The notes beneath the pieces were generated by a model, which was not told the origin of the DNA, ran no database searches, and was given only the letters and a program-made list of their open reading frames with translations. The position numbers and the translations under genes are program-made. From positions 260,680 to 324,679 of the forward strand of contig NZ_JADZGI010000003.1 of the NCBI RefSeq assembly GCF_015865035.1: a stretch of 64,000 nt of DNA, given 5' to 3'. This document shows, piece by piece, positions 24,364 to 33,351 of the stretch (position 1 is the first letter of the stretch; each line of letters begins with the position of its first letter). Origin of the DNA: Novosphingobium aureum. Lineage in GTDB: Bacteria > Pseudomonadota > Alphaproteobacteria > Sphingomonadales > Sphingomonadaceae.

Positions 24364-25610
24364 GCCTCCCAGACCAGATGGAGCTGGTCGGGACCGATCA
24401 CGTTGCCACCGTGGAACGTGACCGGCTTTTCCGGATCGAGCCTGAATTCCGGCAAGGCCTTGAGCATTTCCTCGTAGAGAACCTGGAGTTCGATGCGCGC
24501 GAGGTGCGAGCCGAGGCAGCGGTGCGGACCCGTGCCGAAGGCAATGTGCGCCTTGTTCTCGCGCGCGAGGTTGTAGTCCTCGGGCGACTTGAATTCCTTG
24601 GGATCGAGATCGGCCGAGGGCAGGAACATCAGGACCATCTCGCCCCGTTTCATCGCCACGCCCTCGAACTCGGCGTCCTGGTGGACGAAGCGCGGCGGGA
24701 CGGTGAAGGTATAGCGGCGCAGGATCTCGTCGGCGGCCTCGGGCACCAGCGACATGTCGGCGCGCAGTTTCGCCTGCAGCTCGGGGTCCGAGGCGAGGTG
24801 GCGCACGCCCAGTCCCATGCCGTTCATCACCGTGTCGAGACCGGCGACGAAGAGCATCACCGCGTAGTTCTCGATGTCGTGCAGCGTTGCGGGCCGACCC
24901 TCGAACTCAGACTGCCACAGCATCGAGAGCACGTCGCCCTGCGGCTCGTCGCGCCGGGCGAGGATCGTCTCGCGCATGACGTCGGCCACTTCGCGCAGGC
25001 GCTTCTGAACTGCGGCCGGGTTCATGTCGGTCTCATGCAGGTGCTGCGAGACGAGATCGCGGTATTCGCGCTGCTTGTCCTGCGGCAGGCCGAAGATATC
25101 GAGGAAGATCGTGGTCGGCAGCGGCTCGGCAACTTCGGCCATGAACTCGCACTGCCCCTTGTCCTTGATCTTGCCCACCAGTTCGGCGGCGAGCGCACGG
25201 ATGCGGTCCTTGAGCGCCAGCATGTTCTTCGGACTGAAGGTCTTGTTCAGCGGCTTGCGATAAGTGTCGTGATGCGGCGGATCGACCGTGATCGGCAGCG
25301 GGATCAGCGACTTCTTGTCATCGGGCAGCGTGGCGTTGTGCGCCGCGATCATCTCGTAGGGGACCGGCCCGTTGCTGAAGATCTCGGGCGAGCGCTGGGC
25401 ATTGTAGACCGCGTGATGGCTCGCGACGACCCAGTGCCCGCCCTGGCGCGGGGTCCAGAAGATCGGCGGCGCCTCGCGCGCGATTTCGGCGATGCGGCCA
25501 TGGCCTTCGCGCATCAGCACCGGGTCGTAGTGAAAATCGAAGTCGTAGACGAGCGCGTCCGGGACATGGTCCGGCTTGGGAACGGCTGGGCTGACCGGAT
25601 GTGTTGCCAT
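24360..25610 (-). CDS. Cytochrome P450 (bacterial class I type)
   Basis: A 416-residue P450. The heme-thiolate motif is AFGTGPHRCLG (Cys365). The I-helix segment is AGLDT (256-260), where the usual acidic residue-Thr pair is present as Asp-Thr. The K-helix ExxR is EILR (295-298). It needs a ferredoxin, and a fitting one is the first gene of the divergent operon at 25875. The ATG at 25610 has GGAGAGATTTC in front. It is the first gene of the leftward run. Likely it hydroxylates a hydrophobic cyclic substrate (terpenoid, steroid or alicyclic acid). Confidence 0.93.
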   Translation of the reverse strand: MATHPVSPAVPKPDHVPDALVYDFDFHYDPVLMREGHGRIAEIAREAPPIFWTPRQGGHWVVASHHAVYNAQRSPEIFSNGPVPYEMIAAHNATLPDDKKSLIPLPITVDPPHHDTYRKPLNKTFSPKNMLALKDRIRALAAELVGKIKDKGQCEFMAEVAEPLPTTIFLDIFGLPQDKQREYRDLVSQHLHETDMNPAAVQKRLREVADVMRETILARRDEPQGDVLSMLWQSEFEGRPATLHDIENYAVMLFVAGLDTVMNGMGLGVRHLASDPELQAKLRADMSLVPEAADEILRRYTFTVPPRFVHQDAEFEGVAMKRGEMVLMFLPSADLDPKEFKSPEDYNLARENKAHIAFGTGPHRCLGSHLARIELQVLYEEMLKALPEFRLDPEKPVTFHGGNVIGPDQLHLVWEA

Positions 25611-25874
25611 GAAATCTCTCCGCGAGTGCAGTTTTTGCCTGTCTGCCTCTCCTGTGGCACGGGCGCGGCCGATTTTCAGCATTGCGCGCGGCGATACCGC
25701 CCGCGCGATTGACCCTGCGGGCAAGTGGCCATGACCGCGCCTACCCGCCGCCCTCACGCCCGGGCAAAGGCGCCTATCGCGCCCGCGATTTGGGCGGGCG
25801 GCAAGTTGATTGACTGCCTCCCATCGGGTCTAGCTGACAGCCAAGACGCAAAGACGACGAGGAGAGAGCCTGCG

Positions 25875-26111
25875 ATGAAAGTGAGCATCCGCAAGGGCGA
25901 GTGCGTGGGCAACGCACGCTGCCAGGCCGTGGCGCCCGCGCTCTACCCGCTCGACGACGAGGGCTATATCGACACCGAGGGTTTCGACGTCGCGGCGGGC
26001 GAGGAGAAGGACGCGCTCAAGGGTGCCAAGGCCTGTCCGGAACGCATCATCTTCGTGATCGAGGACGACAATGGCGAGGAGCGCCAGATCTGGCCTCCGG
26101 TAAAGGCCTGA
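25875..26111 (+). CDS. Ferredoxin of the 3Fe-4S/4Fe-4S P450 type
   Basis: A 78-residue ferredoxin. Cys10, Cys16 and Cys54 (GECVGNARC then ACPER) give the C-x5-C...C-P pattern with Asn in the variable central position, as in P450-partner ferredoxins that carry a [3Fe-4S] cluster. The expected role is electron donor to the divergent P450. The ATG at 25875 follows GAGGAGAGAGCCTGCG. No reductase gene is seen nearby, so the electron source must be elsewhere. The 264-bp shared promoter region suggests common control. Confidence 0.92.
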   Translation: MKVSIRKGECVGNARCQAVAPALYPLDDEGYIDTEGFDVAAGEEKDALKGAKACPERIIFVIEDDNGEERQIWPPVKA

Positions 26112-26156
26112 AACTCCCCCGCCAGACCAACGAGAACAACGAGAGGACCTGAAGAA

Positions 26157-26978
26157 ATGAGCGATTTCCTGGGATACGCGGGCAAGCGCGTGGTGGTGTC
26201 GGGCTGCTTCTCGGGCATGGGCCATGCCACTGCCAAGCTGCTGCTCGACCTCGGCGCCGAAGTGCACGGCCTCGACTTCAAGGCCTGCGACCTGCCGCTC
26301 GCCAGCTTCACCCAGATCGACTTGCGCGATCCGGCCTCGATCGAGGCCGCCGCCGCTGCTATCGAGGGTCCCGTCGATGCGCTGTTCAACTGCGCTGGCC
26401 TGCCGACCTCGTTCCCGCCGATGGACATCATGAAGGTCAACTTCATCGGCCTTCGCCACCTGACCGAGCAGCTCCTGCCCAAGATGCGCGCGGGCAGCGC
26501 CATCGCCAACATCGCCTCGACCGGGGGCCTTGGCTGGAGCCGGCGCATTCCCGACAACATGGCCTTCGTCACCACCCAGGGCTGGGATGCGGCAACGGCG
26601 TGGTGCGAGCAGAACGCCCAGACCGTCGCCGAGGGCTATGCCTTCTCGAAGGAAAACGTGATCGTGTGGACCCAGTTCATGGGCGCGCGCCTCATCAAGC
26701 AGGGCATCCGCATCAACTGCACGCTGCCCAGCCCCACCGAGACCCCGATGATGAAGACCTTCCACGAGGCCTCGGGCAAGGACGTGGTCGATGCCGCCGC
26801 CGAGCCGATGGGGCGCTATTCGACGCCGGAAGAACAGGCCGGTGGCCTCGTCCTGCTGAACTCGGCGCTGGCCTCGATCGTCAACGGCGTGGTCCTGCCG
26901 GTCGACGGCGGCTTCATGGGGGCGCTCGCCACCGGGCAGATCGACATGTCCAAGCTCATGGGCAAGCGGCAGGGCTGA
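26157..26978 (+). CDS. SDR oxidoreductase
   Basis: A 273-residue classical SDR. The cofactor motif is SGCFSGMG, with Asp following the second strand (HGLDF), suggesting NAD+. The catalytic Tyr-x3-Lys is YAFSK. A long insert before it (WDAATAWCEQNAQTV) resembles 3-alpha-hydroxysteroid or coniferyl-alcohol dehydrogenase-like members. It lies 45 bp after the ferredoxin and 3 bp before the acyl-CoA dehydrogenase. It probably oxidises an alcohol of the pathway substrate. Confidence 0.88.
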   Translation: MSDFLGYAGKRVVVSGCFSGMGHATAKLLLDLGAEVHGLDFKACDLPLASFTQIDLRDPASIEAAAAAIEGPVDALFNCAGLPTSFPPMDIMKVNFIGLRHLTEQLLPKMRAGSAIANIASTGGLGWSRRIPDNMAFVTTQGWDAATAWCEQNAQTVAEGYAFSKENVIVWTQFMGARLIKQGIRINCTLPSPTETPMMKTFHEASGKDVVDAAAEPMGRYSTPEEQAGGLVLLNSALASIVNGVVLPVDGGFMGALATGQIDMSKLMGKRQG

Positions 26979-26981
26979 GCG

Positions 26982-29186
26982 ATGAACTTCGATCTGACCG
27001 AAGAGCAGGAGATGATGCGCGAGAGCTTCGCACGCCTGTTCGACGACCGCCTCACCCCCGAACGCCTGCGCGCCAACGAGCAGACGGGCTTCGACGCAGG
27101 GCTCTGGGCCGAGATGGCCGAGCTGGGCGCCTTCATGCTGCGCGTCCCCGAAGAGGCCGAGGGGCTGGGGCTGGGCACCTTCGATGCCGCCGTGCTGATG
27201 GAGGAAGTGGGCCGCACCCTGCCCACCGGCCCGATTGCCGAGTCCATTCTGGCCGCGCGCGTGCTTGCACAGCTGGGTTCGGATGAAGGCGGCGATGCGC
27301 TGGCAGCGATTGCCGGGGGCGACAAGGTCGCCTCGCTGGCATTGCACGACATCGCCGAGCAGCCGCTCCAGTTCGTCCCCGGCGGCGAACATGCGCAGCT
27401 GGTGGTCGCGCGAAAAGGCGATACGCTGGTGCTGTTCTCGGTCCCCGAAGCAGCCCGCCCCCACGAGGACAATCTCGCCGGAAACGGCCTGTGCGAAGTC
27501 GACTTCGCCAAGGCGCAGGGGCAGGTTCTCGCCCATGGCGAAGAGGCGCTCGCGCATTTTGCCGCCGCCATCGAGGAATGGAAGCTGCTCACCGCCGCGG
27601 CGCTTGCCGGGCTTGGCCGCAAGGCGGTGCAGATGGCCGCCCAATATGCCAGCGAGCGCAAGCAGTTCGGCCAGCCCATCGGCCAGTTCCAGGCGATCAG
27701 CCACCCGCTCGCCGACAACCTGTGCGAAGTCGATGGCACCAGGCTGCTGACCTGGCGTGCGATCCGCGCCATCGCTGACGGCGAGGACAGCGCGTCGGCG
27801 CTCGTCTCGCTTGCCTTGTGGTGGGGCGCGGACGCGGCCGGCAACGCGGTCAGCCAGGCGATCCAGACCTTCGGCGGCTATGGTCTCACCACCGAATACG
27901 ACATCTACCTCTATGCCCTGCGCGCCAAGGCCTGGCCGCTGGTCATGGGCGATCCCGCGCAGTTGCTGCTCGAGGCCGGCGAGCGGCTCTACGGCGGTGC
28001 CCGCGCGCCAATGCCCGAAGTCGGACCGGTCCCGGTCGAATTCGACATCGGCGAGGAAGCGCGCGCGATGATCGCCGAGATCGACGCCTTCATGGCGGCC
28101 GAGGTCACGCCCGAAATGCGCGAGAAGTTCCACTACAGCTGGGAGGGCTGGGTCCCCGAGCTGCACAAGAAGATGGCTGAGGCGCGGCTGCTGTTCCTCT
28201 CCAGCCCCGAACTGGGCGGGCGCGGCATCGGACCCTATGCACGCGCCGCATCGCGCCGCGCGCTCGAACGCCACGGCTATTCAAACCCGGCGGCGGGCGT
28301 TGCCGAGATGGTCGGCCTGATGATCTCGCGTGCAGGCTCCGACGAACTCAAGAACGAGGTGCTTTCGCGCATCGTTGCGGGCGATGCGATAGCGAGCCTT
28401 GGCTATTCCGAGCCGGGCTCGGGGTCCGACGTCTTCGCCGCGCAGACACGCGCCACGCGCGATGGCGATGGCTGGCGCATCGAGGGCACCAAGATGTTCA
28501 CCAGCGGCGCCAACCTCGCCGACTACGTGCTCATGCTCACGCGCACCAATACCGAGGTCGCCAAGCACAAGGGCCTGACGATGTTCATCGTGCCGCTCAA
28601 GGCCGAGGGCGTCACCATCCAGCCCGTCCACACCTTCCAGGACGAACGCACCAACATCACCTTCTACGACAACGTCTACGTGCCCGACACATGGCGGCTG
28701 GGCGAGGTCGACGGCGGCGTGCGCACGATGAGCCTCGCTCTCGAGCTCGAACACGGCGGCGGGTTCGCCAATGCCATGTTCGCCAATCTCGAGGCCGCCG
28801 AGACGCTGTGCCGCGAGATCGCGCGCGGCAACGCCACGCTGCTCGACGAGCCGCAGGCGCGCGCGCGGCTTGCCCGCGCCCGCGCGGCGATGGTGGTCTC
28901 GGAGCTGTTCGAGCACCGCGCCGGCTGGGCCGCGGTCGAGAAAAAGCCCAACCTCGCCTATGGCCCCATGGCCAAGATGTTCTCGTCCGAGAAATTCATG
29001 GAGGATGCGCGCGACCTGCTCGACCTCACCGCGCCGCTCTCGCTGACCAAGCGCGAGGGGGCCGCGCAGCTGGTCAACCAGTCCTATCGCCATGCCCACG
29101 GCACACGCATCTACGGCGGCACCAGCCAGGTCCACCGCTCGATGATCGCCGAACGCGCGCTCGGCATGCCGCGCACCCGCGCCTGA
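26982..29186 (+). CDS. Two-module fused acyl-CoA dehydrogenase (FadE34-like arrangement)
   Basis: A 734-residue protein with two complete acyl-CoA-dehydrogenase modules in tandem (about 1-345 and 350-734). Module 1 has FGQPIGQFQAISHPLAD and FGGYGLTTEYDIY. Module 2 has LGYSEPGSGSDVF and YGGTSQVHRSMIAERALG. Standard dehydrogenases have a catalytic Glu in YEGTxQ; here the aligned spots are GDP (323-325) and YGGTSQ (711-716), so neither has that Glu. This fits steroid-type heterotetrameric dehydrogenases, where one half binds FAD and the base may sit elsewhere. It lies 3 bp after the SDR and 10 bp before the enoyl-CoA hydratase. Confidence 0.9.
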   Translation: MNFDLTEEQEMMRESFARLFDDRLTPERLRANEQTGFDAGLWAEMAELGAFMLRVPEEAEGLGLGTFDAAVLMEEVGRTLPTGPIAESILAARVLAQLGSDEGGDALAAIAGGDKVASLALHDIAEQPLQFVPGGEHAQLVVARKGDTLVLFSVPEAARPHEDNLAGNGLCEVDFAKAQGQVLAHGEEALAHFAAAIEEWKLLTAAALAGLGRKAVQMAAQYASERKQFGQPIGQFQAISHPLADNLCEVDGTRLLTWRAIRAIADGEDSASALVSLALWWGADAAGNAVSQAIQTFGGYGLTTEYDIYLYALRAKAWPLVMGDPAQLLLEAGERLYGGARAPMPEVGPVPVEFDIGEEARAMIAEIDAFMAAEVTPEMREKFHYSWEGWVPELHKKMAEARLLFLSSPELGGRGIGPYARAASRRALERHGYSNPAAGVAEMVGLMISRAGSDELKNEVLSRIVAGDAIASLGYSEPGSGSDVFAAQTRATRDGDGWRIEGTKMFTSGANLADYVLMLTRTNTEVAKHKGLTMFIVPLKAEGVTIQPVHTFQDERTNITFYDNVYVPDTWRLGEVDGGVRTMSLALELEHGGGFANAMFANLEAAETLCREIARGNATLLDEPQARARLARARAAMVVSELFEHRAGWAAVEKKPNLAYGPMAKMFSSEKFMEDARDLLDLTAPLSLTKREGAAQLVNQSYRHAHGTRIYGGTSQVHRSMIAERALGMPRTRA

Positions 29187-29196
29187 GGAGAAGCTG

Positions 29197-30000
29197 GTGA
29201 GCGAGGAACCCCATCTGCTGAGCGAAATCGTCGACGGCGTGCTCGTCGTGACGCTCAACCGGCCCGACAAGCTCAACGCGCTCTCGGCCGAGACAATGCG
29301 CCTGTTCGACGAAGCGGTCGAGCGGCTGCGCGACGACGAGGACTTGCGGGTCATGCTGATCCGCGCGCGCGGGCGCTACTTCTGCTCGGGCGCGGACCTG
29401 CGCAGCGGCTCGCCCTCAGCACAGCCGCGCTCGGCGGGCGGCATCCGCGAGAACCATCGCAAGGGCCTCTTCGGGATGCACCGCATCTACGACGAGATGG
29501 AGCATATCGAGAAGCCGATCGTGTGCGCCGTCCATGCTCCTTGCGTCGGGGGCGGGCTGGAAATGGCGCTCTCGTGCGATTTCCGTCTTGCTTCTGCCAG
29601 CGCAGAATTCGCCTTCCCCGAAGGCCTGTTCGGCGTGCTGCCCGCCTCGAACGGGGTCAGCCGCCTGACCCGCATCTGTGGGCCCCACTGGGCGCGCTGG
29701 CTGATCATGGCGAACCGCAAGGCCGATGCCGACAAGGCGCACGTCATGGGCCTCGTCCACGAGGTCCTGCCCGACGAGGGCTTCGAGGAGGCCGCGCTCG
29801 ATTTCTGCCGCCACCTCACGAAGAACAGCGCCGAGCAGATGGGCGCCGCCAAGATCGCCATCGAAATGGCCGCCGAAGTCGGGCGCGACACCGCCCGCAA
29901 CGTCGAGCGCATGGCCAACAGTGCGCTCATGCTCAATCCGGAATACCTCGCGAAGATTGAGGCCTACGTCGCGAAACTGGGCGGCAGGAAGCCGGAGTGA
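29197..30000 (+). CDS. Enoyl-CoA hydratase/isomerase
   Basis: A 267-residue crotonase. NRPDKLNALS, FCSGADLR (oxyanion region), VGGGLEMALSCDF and FPEGLFGVLPASNG are intact and include both usual catalytic Glu residues, so hydratase activity is likely. The start is GTG at 29197, with GAGGAG 6 nt ahead. It follows the fused dehydrogenase by 10 bp and supplies the hydration step expected after dehydrogenation. Confidence 0.92.
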   Translation: MSEEPHLLSEIVDGVLVVTLNRPDKLNALSAETMRLFDEAVERLRDDEDLRVMLIRARGRYFCSGADLRSGSPSAQPRSAGGIRENHRKGLFGMHRIYDEMEHIEKPIVCAVHAPCVGGGLEMALSCDFRLASASAEFAFPEGLFGVLPASNGVSRLTRICGPHWARWLIMANRKADADKAHVMGLVHEVLPDEGFEEAALDFCRHLTKNSAEQMGAAKIAIEMAAEVGRDTARNVERMANSALMLNPEYLAKIEAYVAKLGGRKPE

Positions 30001-30083
30001 CAAGTTCGCGCAGGCCGAGCGACGAGGGTCATGCGCGGTTTTTCAAGTCTTGTATTTGGCTCGCCGCGCGATAGGCCGGAGCA

Positions 30084-30326
30084 ATGATGAACATTCCCTG
30101 GGATCAGCCCGCGACGCTGATCGATCTCGACGGCAAGACGCCGGTCATCGGCACCATGCTCGAGTGCGTCATGCACTTCTCGATCTTCAAGCCCTTCGCC
30201 AAGGAACAGGCGCGCATCTTGCTGACGCGCCCCGTGTTCCGCGAAGGTCGCAAGACCCGCACCTGGATTCTCAACCCGGAAGAGATCGAGAAGCTCGTCG
30301 AGCGCCGCAACGCCGACTTCGGTTGA
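30084..30326 (+). CDS. Small protein at the end of the ferredoxin operon, function unknown
   Basis: An 80-residue soluble protein (MMNIPWDQPATLIDLDGK ...), rich in Glu and Arg near its end (EEIEKLVERRNADF, a probable helix). It begins 83 bp after the enoyl-CoA hydratase and ends 24 bp before the convergent TetR gene. No cofactor motif or signal is seen. In-frame ATG codons occur at both 30084 and 30087. Confidence 0.6.
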   Translation: MMNIPWDQPATLIDLDGKTPVIGTMLECVMHFSIFKPFAKEQARILLTRPVFREGRKTRTWILNPEEIEKLVERRNADFG

Positions 30327-30350
30327 ACGCCTGCTCTTTAGCGCCGCACC

Positions 30351-31019
30351 TTAGCGACTGTCTGCCGCACGCTCGTCCCTGATCGCGAGCGCGAGCAGGC
30401 GGGATTGCTGACGCAGCGTCGCACCTTCGAAACGCGGCTTGATATCCGCCGGATAATGCGACTTGAGTTCGATGTCGGTGGCGATCGTGACCACGCGCTC
30501 GAGACCGGTGTAGAGCACACTGGCAAGATCGTAAGGCGAGCCGGTGACGGTTTCGGGCTCGCCGCCCATCTGCCAGCCCAGCAACCGGACGATGACCCGC
30601 GCCATGGCGATGCGCTGGAGCAGGACCCGTTTCTCGTGCTGGTCGGCCAGGCGGTTGCGCAAGTGGAGCAGGCGACTGTGCCGCTCCCAGTAGTCATGAA
30701 AAGCGCTGACCAGCTCGGTGCTACAGGAATCGATTGCATCATCGTCCCAGCGCGTGCGCAGGAGGTGCAGATAGGCCTCCTCCGCTTCCTCGGCGACCGG
30801 CTCGAGCACCGCCAGAAACAGGTCGGGCAGGTCCGAGAAGTAGGTGTAGATCGAGGACATGCGCAGCCCGGTATGGCGCGCCACCGCGCTGAGCGAGAAC
30901 TCGCAGTCCGGGTCCTCGATCAGCTCGCGCGCGGCAACCACGATGCGCTCTCGCGTGATGCGGCCTTTCTTGCCGAGTTTCTGCCCCTGCAGGTTGGTAT
31001 CGTTCAATTCGCCCGTCAC
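30351..31019 (-). CDS. TetR-family transcriptional regulator
   Basis: A 222-residue regulator with the HTH at about residues 19-66 (ITRERIVVAARELIED then AVARHTGLRMSSIYTYFSDLPDLF). The C-terminal domain (VLYTGLERVVTIATDIE) is typical TetR helical. It lies 43 bp after the aldehyde dehydrogenase on the same strand, so it is probably the last gene of that operon. It is convergent with the ferredoxin operon, which it might also control; inference. Confidence 0.87.
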   Translation of the reverse strand: MTGELNDTNLQGQKLGKKGRITRERIVVAARELIEDPDCEFSLSAVARHTGLRMSSIYTYFSDLPDLFLAVLEPVAEEAEEAYLHLLRTRWDDDAIDSCSTELVSAFHDYWERHSRLLHLRNRLADQHEKRVLLQRIAMARVIVRLLGWQMGGEPETVTGSPYDLASVLYTGLERVVTIATDIELKSHYPADIKPRFEGATLRQQSRLLALAIRDERAADSR

Positions 31020-31062
31020 TTCACCGCGTTTCCGTCACCTTGCCGCGGGACACCGGGCCCCG

Positions 31063-32556
31063 TCAGGAAGCAAGGCGCGTAGCAATAACCTTGCTGTCGA
31101 GAAACTCCTCGATTCCAGCGAGGCCCCATTCGCGCCCCATGCCGCTGCCCTTGAACCCGCCAAACGGCAGGTCGCCTGCAATGCACATGCCTCCATTAAC
31201 GCTCATCGAGCCGCTCCGTATCCGGCGCGCCACGCGTTCGGCACGTGCCGGATCGGCCGAAACCACGCCGCCCGAAAGGCCGTATTGCGTTTCGTTCGCG
31301 ATGCGGATGGCGTCTTCGTCGTCCTCGTAGGGAATGACGACGAGCACCGGACCGAAAATCTCCTCCTGGGCAATGCGCATCGAATTGTCGACGTCGACGA
31401 AGCAGGTCGGTTCGATGAAATAGCCGCCTGCCCCACCCTCGGGCGTCTTGTCCGGCCGGGCCTTGCCGCCCGCGAGCAGGCTCGCGCCCTCTTCCTGGCC
31501 CAGTTCGATGTAGCGCATGACCCGGTCCATCTGCCTCTGGCTGACGACCGGCCCCATGATATGCGTCGGCTCGTCGATCTTGCCCCAGTTGTCGCCGAAG
31601 CCCTGGTAGGCCATCTTGAGCCCGGCCTTGGCTTCCTCGTAGCGCGAACGCGGAACAAGCAGGCGCGACTGCACCGCGCAGCCCTGCCCGGCATGGAAGA
31701 CCAGCATCGACTGCGCGCATTCGCGGGCGAAATCGGGCGCATCGTCGAGCACGATCTTGGCGCTCTTGCCGCCCAGTTCGAGGAACACGCGCTTGAGCGT
31801 ATCGGCACCGGCCTGCATGATACGCTTGCCCACCCCGGTCGAGCCGGTGAAGCTGATCAGGTCGACACGCGGATCGGTGACCAGCTGCTCGCCCGCCGCG
31901 GCCGGATCAGCACCGAAGACCACGTTGAGCACGCCCTTGGGCAAGCCCGCCTGCTCGGCCAGCTCACCCCAGATGGCACCCATTCCCGGCGTGTCCGGCG
32001 CGGGCTTGAGGATCACCGTGCAGCCCGCGAGAAGCGCGGCGACGACCTTGCCGACGTTGACATAGTGCGGCACGTTCCACGGCGTGATCGCGGCGACCAC
32101 CCCGACCGGCTCGTAGACGACCTTGCGATGCGAGGGAAAGCCGCGGAAATCACGATTTCCAAGGTCCTCTTCCCAGGTCACCTGGTCGAACACCGCCATG
32201 TAGTCGTCCCAGCCCTGGTTGGCATTGTCGACATGAGCCATGCCGACCGCCCCCATCGCCGCGCCCGCCTCGAAGCGGGCGAGTTGGGCGAGCCGGTCCT
32301 TGTTGTCCTCGAACAGCGCGCGCAGCTTCCTGAGCAGCGCGAGCCGGTTGTCGCGGTTGGCCGGATCGCCCCAGTCGGTCTCGTCGAAGGCCCGGCGCGC
32401 GGCCGCGATCGCGGCATCGACGTCCTCGTGCGTCGCATCGGCAGCAACGCCTGCAACCTCTCCGGTCCAGGGATTGACGATGTCGAAGGTAGCGCCGCCG
32501 CTCGCATCGCGCAGCGTTCCGTCGATGTAGAGGCGAGCCGGGGGAAGAAGTGTCAT
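31063..32556 (-). CDS. NAD(P)-dependent aldehyde dehydrogenase
   Basis: A 497-residue ALDH. ITPWNVPHY and FTGSTGVGKRI are the cofactor segments. The catalytic Glu is in LELGGKSAKIV and the catalytic Cys in HAGQGCAVQ. EEIFGPVLVV and PFGGFKGSGMGREWG complete the family. It oxidises an aldehyde to the acid. It is 54 bp after the SDR gene in a leftward unit with SDR, alpha-beta-barrel protein and TetR, suggesting alcohol-to-aldehyde-to-acid oxidation in one operon. Confidence 0.94.
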   Translation of the reverse strand: MTLLPPARLYIDGTLRDASGGATFDIVNPWTGEVAGVAADATHEDVDAAIAAARRAFDETDWGDPANRDNRLALLRKLRALFEDNKDRLAQLARFEAGAAMGAVGMAHVDNANQGWDDYMAVFDQVTWEEDLGNRDFRGFPSHRKVVYEPVGVVAAITPWNVPHYVNVGKVVAALLAGCTVILKPAPDTPGMGAIWGELAEQAGLPKGVLNVVFGADPAAAGEQLVTDPRVDLISFTGSTGVGKRIMQAGADTLKRVFLELGGKSAKIVLDDAPDFARECAQSMLVFHAGQGCAVQSRLLVPRSRYEEAKAGLKMAYQGFGDNWGKIDEPTHIMGPVVSQRQMDRVMRYIELGQEEGASLLAGGKARPDKTPEGGAGGYFIEPTCFVDVDNSMRIAQEEIFGPVLVVIPYEDDEDAIRIANETQYGLSGGVVSADPARAERVARRIRSGSMSVNGGMCIAGDLPFGGFKGSGMGREWGLAGIEEFLDSKVIATRLAS

Positions 32557-32610
32557 GGCGTATCCCGTGTCTGGAAGGTCAGGTATCTGGATGGACCGGC
32601 GAGCGGACCG

Positions 32611-33351
32611 TCAGCCCGCGCGGCGCGCGCCAAGCGTGACGAGGTCGAGATTGAGGTCGGCAGGCGAATCGACGATGGTGCGGAAGGTCGGCAACAGCGA
32701 CGAGAAGTCGGTGATCGGCTGCTCCTGCATCGGCATGCCTGCCTCGGCGCAGGCCTTGGCGAAGGCCATCGTGGTTTCCATCGACCACCCGCTGCCGGTC
32801 TTGCCCTCGCCGAACATCTTGCCCGCGCGCACGGTGGTGACGCGAATGCCCTTTGCGCCCAGTTCCTCGCGCCAGCCCTTGCCGATCCGCTCGACCGCCT
32901 GCTTGGTCGCGGCGTAAAGCCACAGCATCGGGATCGCGAGCTCGACGGTTTCGCTGGTGACGTTGATGACGTGGCCACCCGGCCCCATCGCCTTGAGCGC
33001 CTCGCGCGCGACGAAGACCGGTCCGGCGACATTGGTGGTGACCTGCGAGAGGATGTCCTCGTCCTGCGCACCTTCGAGCGTGAAGGGCACATAGACCGCG
33101 GCATTGTTGATCAGCACGTCGATCCGCTCATGCACCCGGGCGATCTCGGCGAAGGCCTCGCGCACAGACGCCGGATCGCCGATGTCGCAGCGCACCGCCA
33201 TGCAGTTCGGACCGAACCCGGCGGCTGCGGTCTCGAGCTTGGCAAGCGTGCGGCCGAGCATCACGACCTTGTCGCCATCTTCGCAGAAACGGCGTGAGAG
33301 AGCCTTGCCCAGCCCTTCGCCCGCGCCGGTTATAACGATCGTCTTTCCCAC
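32611..33351 (-). CDS. SDR oxidoreductase
   Basis: A 246-residue SDR with the cofactor motif TGAGEGLG and catalytic YAATK after NVTSETVELAI. GRT after the second strand (MLGRTLAK) hints at NADP+. The start is GTG at 33351, immediately after the stop of the preceding gene (no gap), so the two are co-translated. Its likely role is an alcohol/ketone step next to the aldehyde dehydrogenase. Confidence 0.86.
   Translation of the reverse strand: MGKTIVITGAGEGLGKALSRRFCEDGDKVVMLGRTLAKLETAAAGFGPNCMAVRCDIGDPASVREAFAEIARVHERIDVLINNAAVYVPFTLEGAQDEDILSQVTTNVAGPVFVAREALKAMGPGGHVINVTSETVELAIPMLWLYAATKQAVERIGKGWREELGAKGIRVTTVRAGKMFGEGKTGSGWSMETTMAFAKACAEAGMPMQEQPITDFSSLLPTFRTIVDSPADLNLDLVTLGARRAG

Noticed and set aside
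25830..28274. 814-codon open frame antisense to the ferredoxin, SDR and fused dehydrogenase genes
   Set aside because: His/Asp/Arg-rich product typical of antisense frames in GC-rich DNA; the plus-strand genes have clear motifs.
30859..33297. 812-codon plus-strand open frame
   Set aside because: Antisense to aldehyde dehydrogenase and SDR genes; no motifs or ribosome site.
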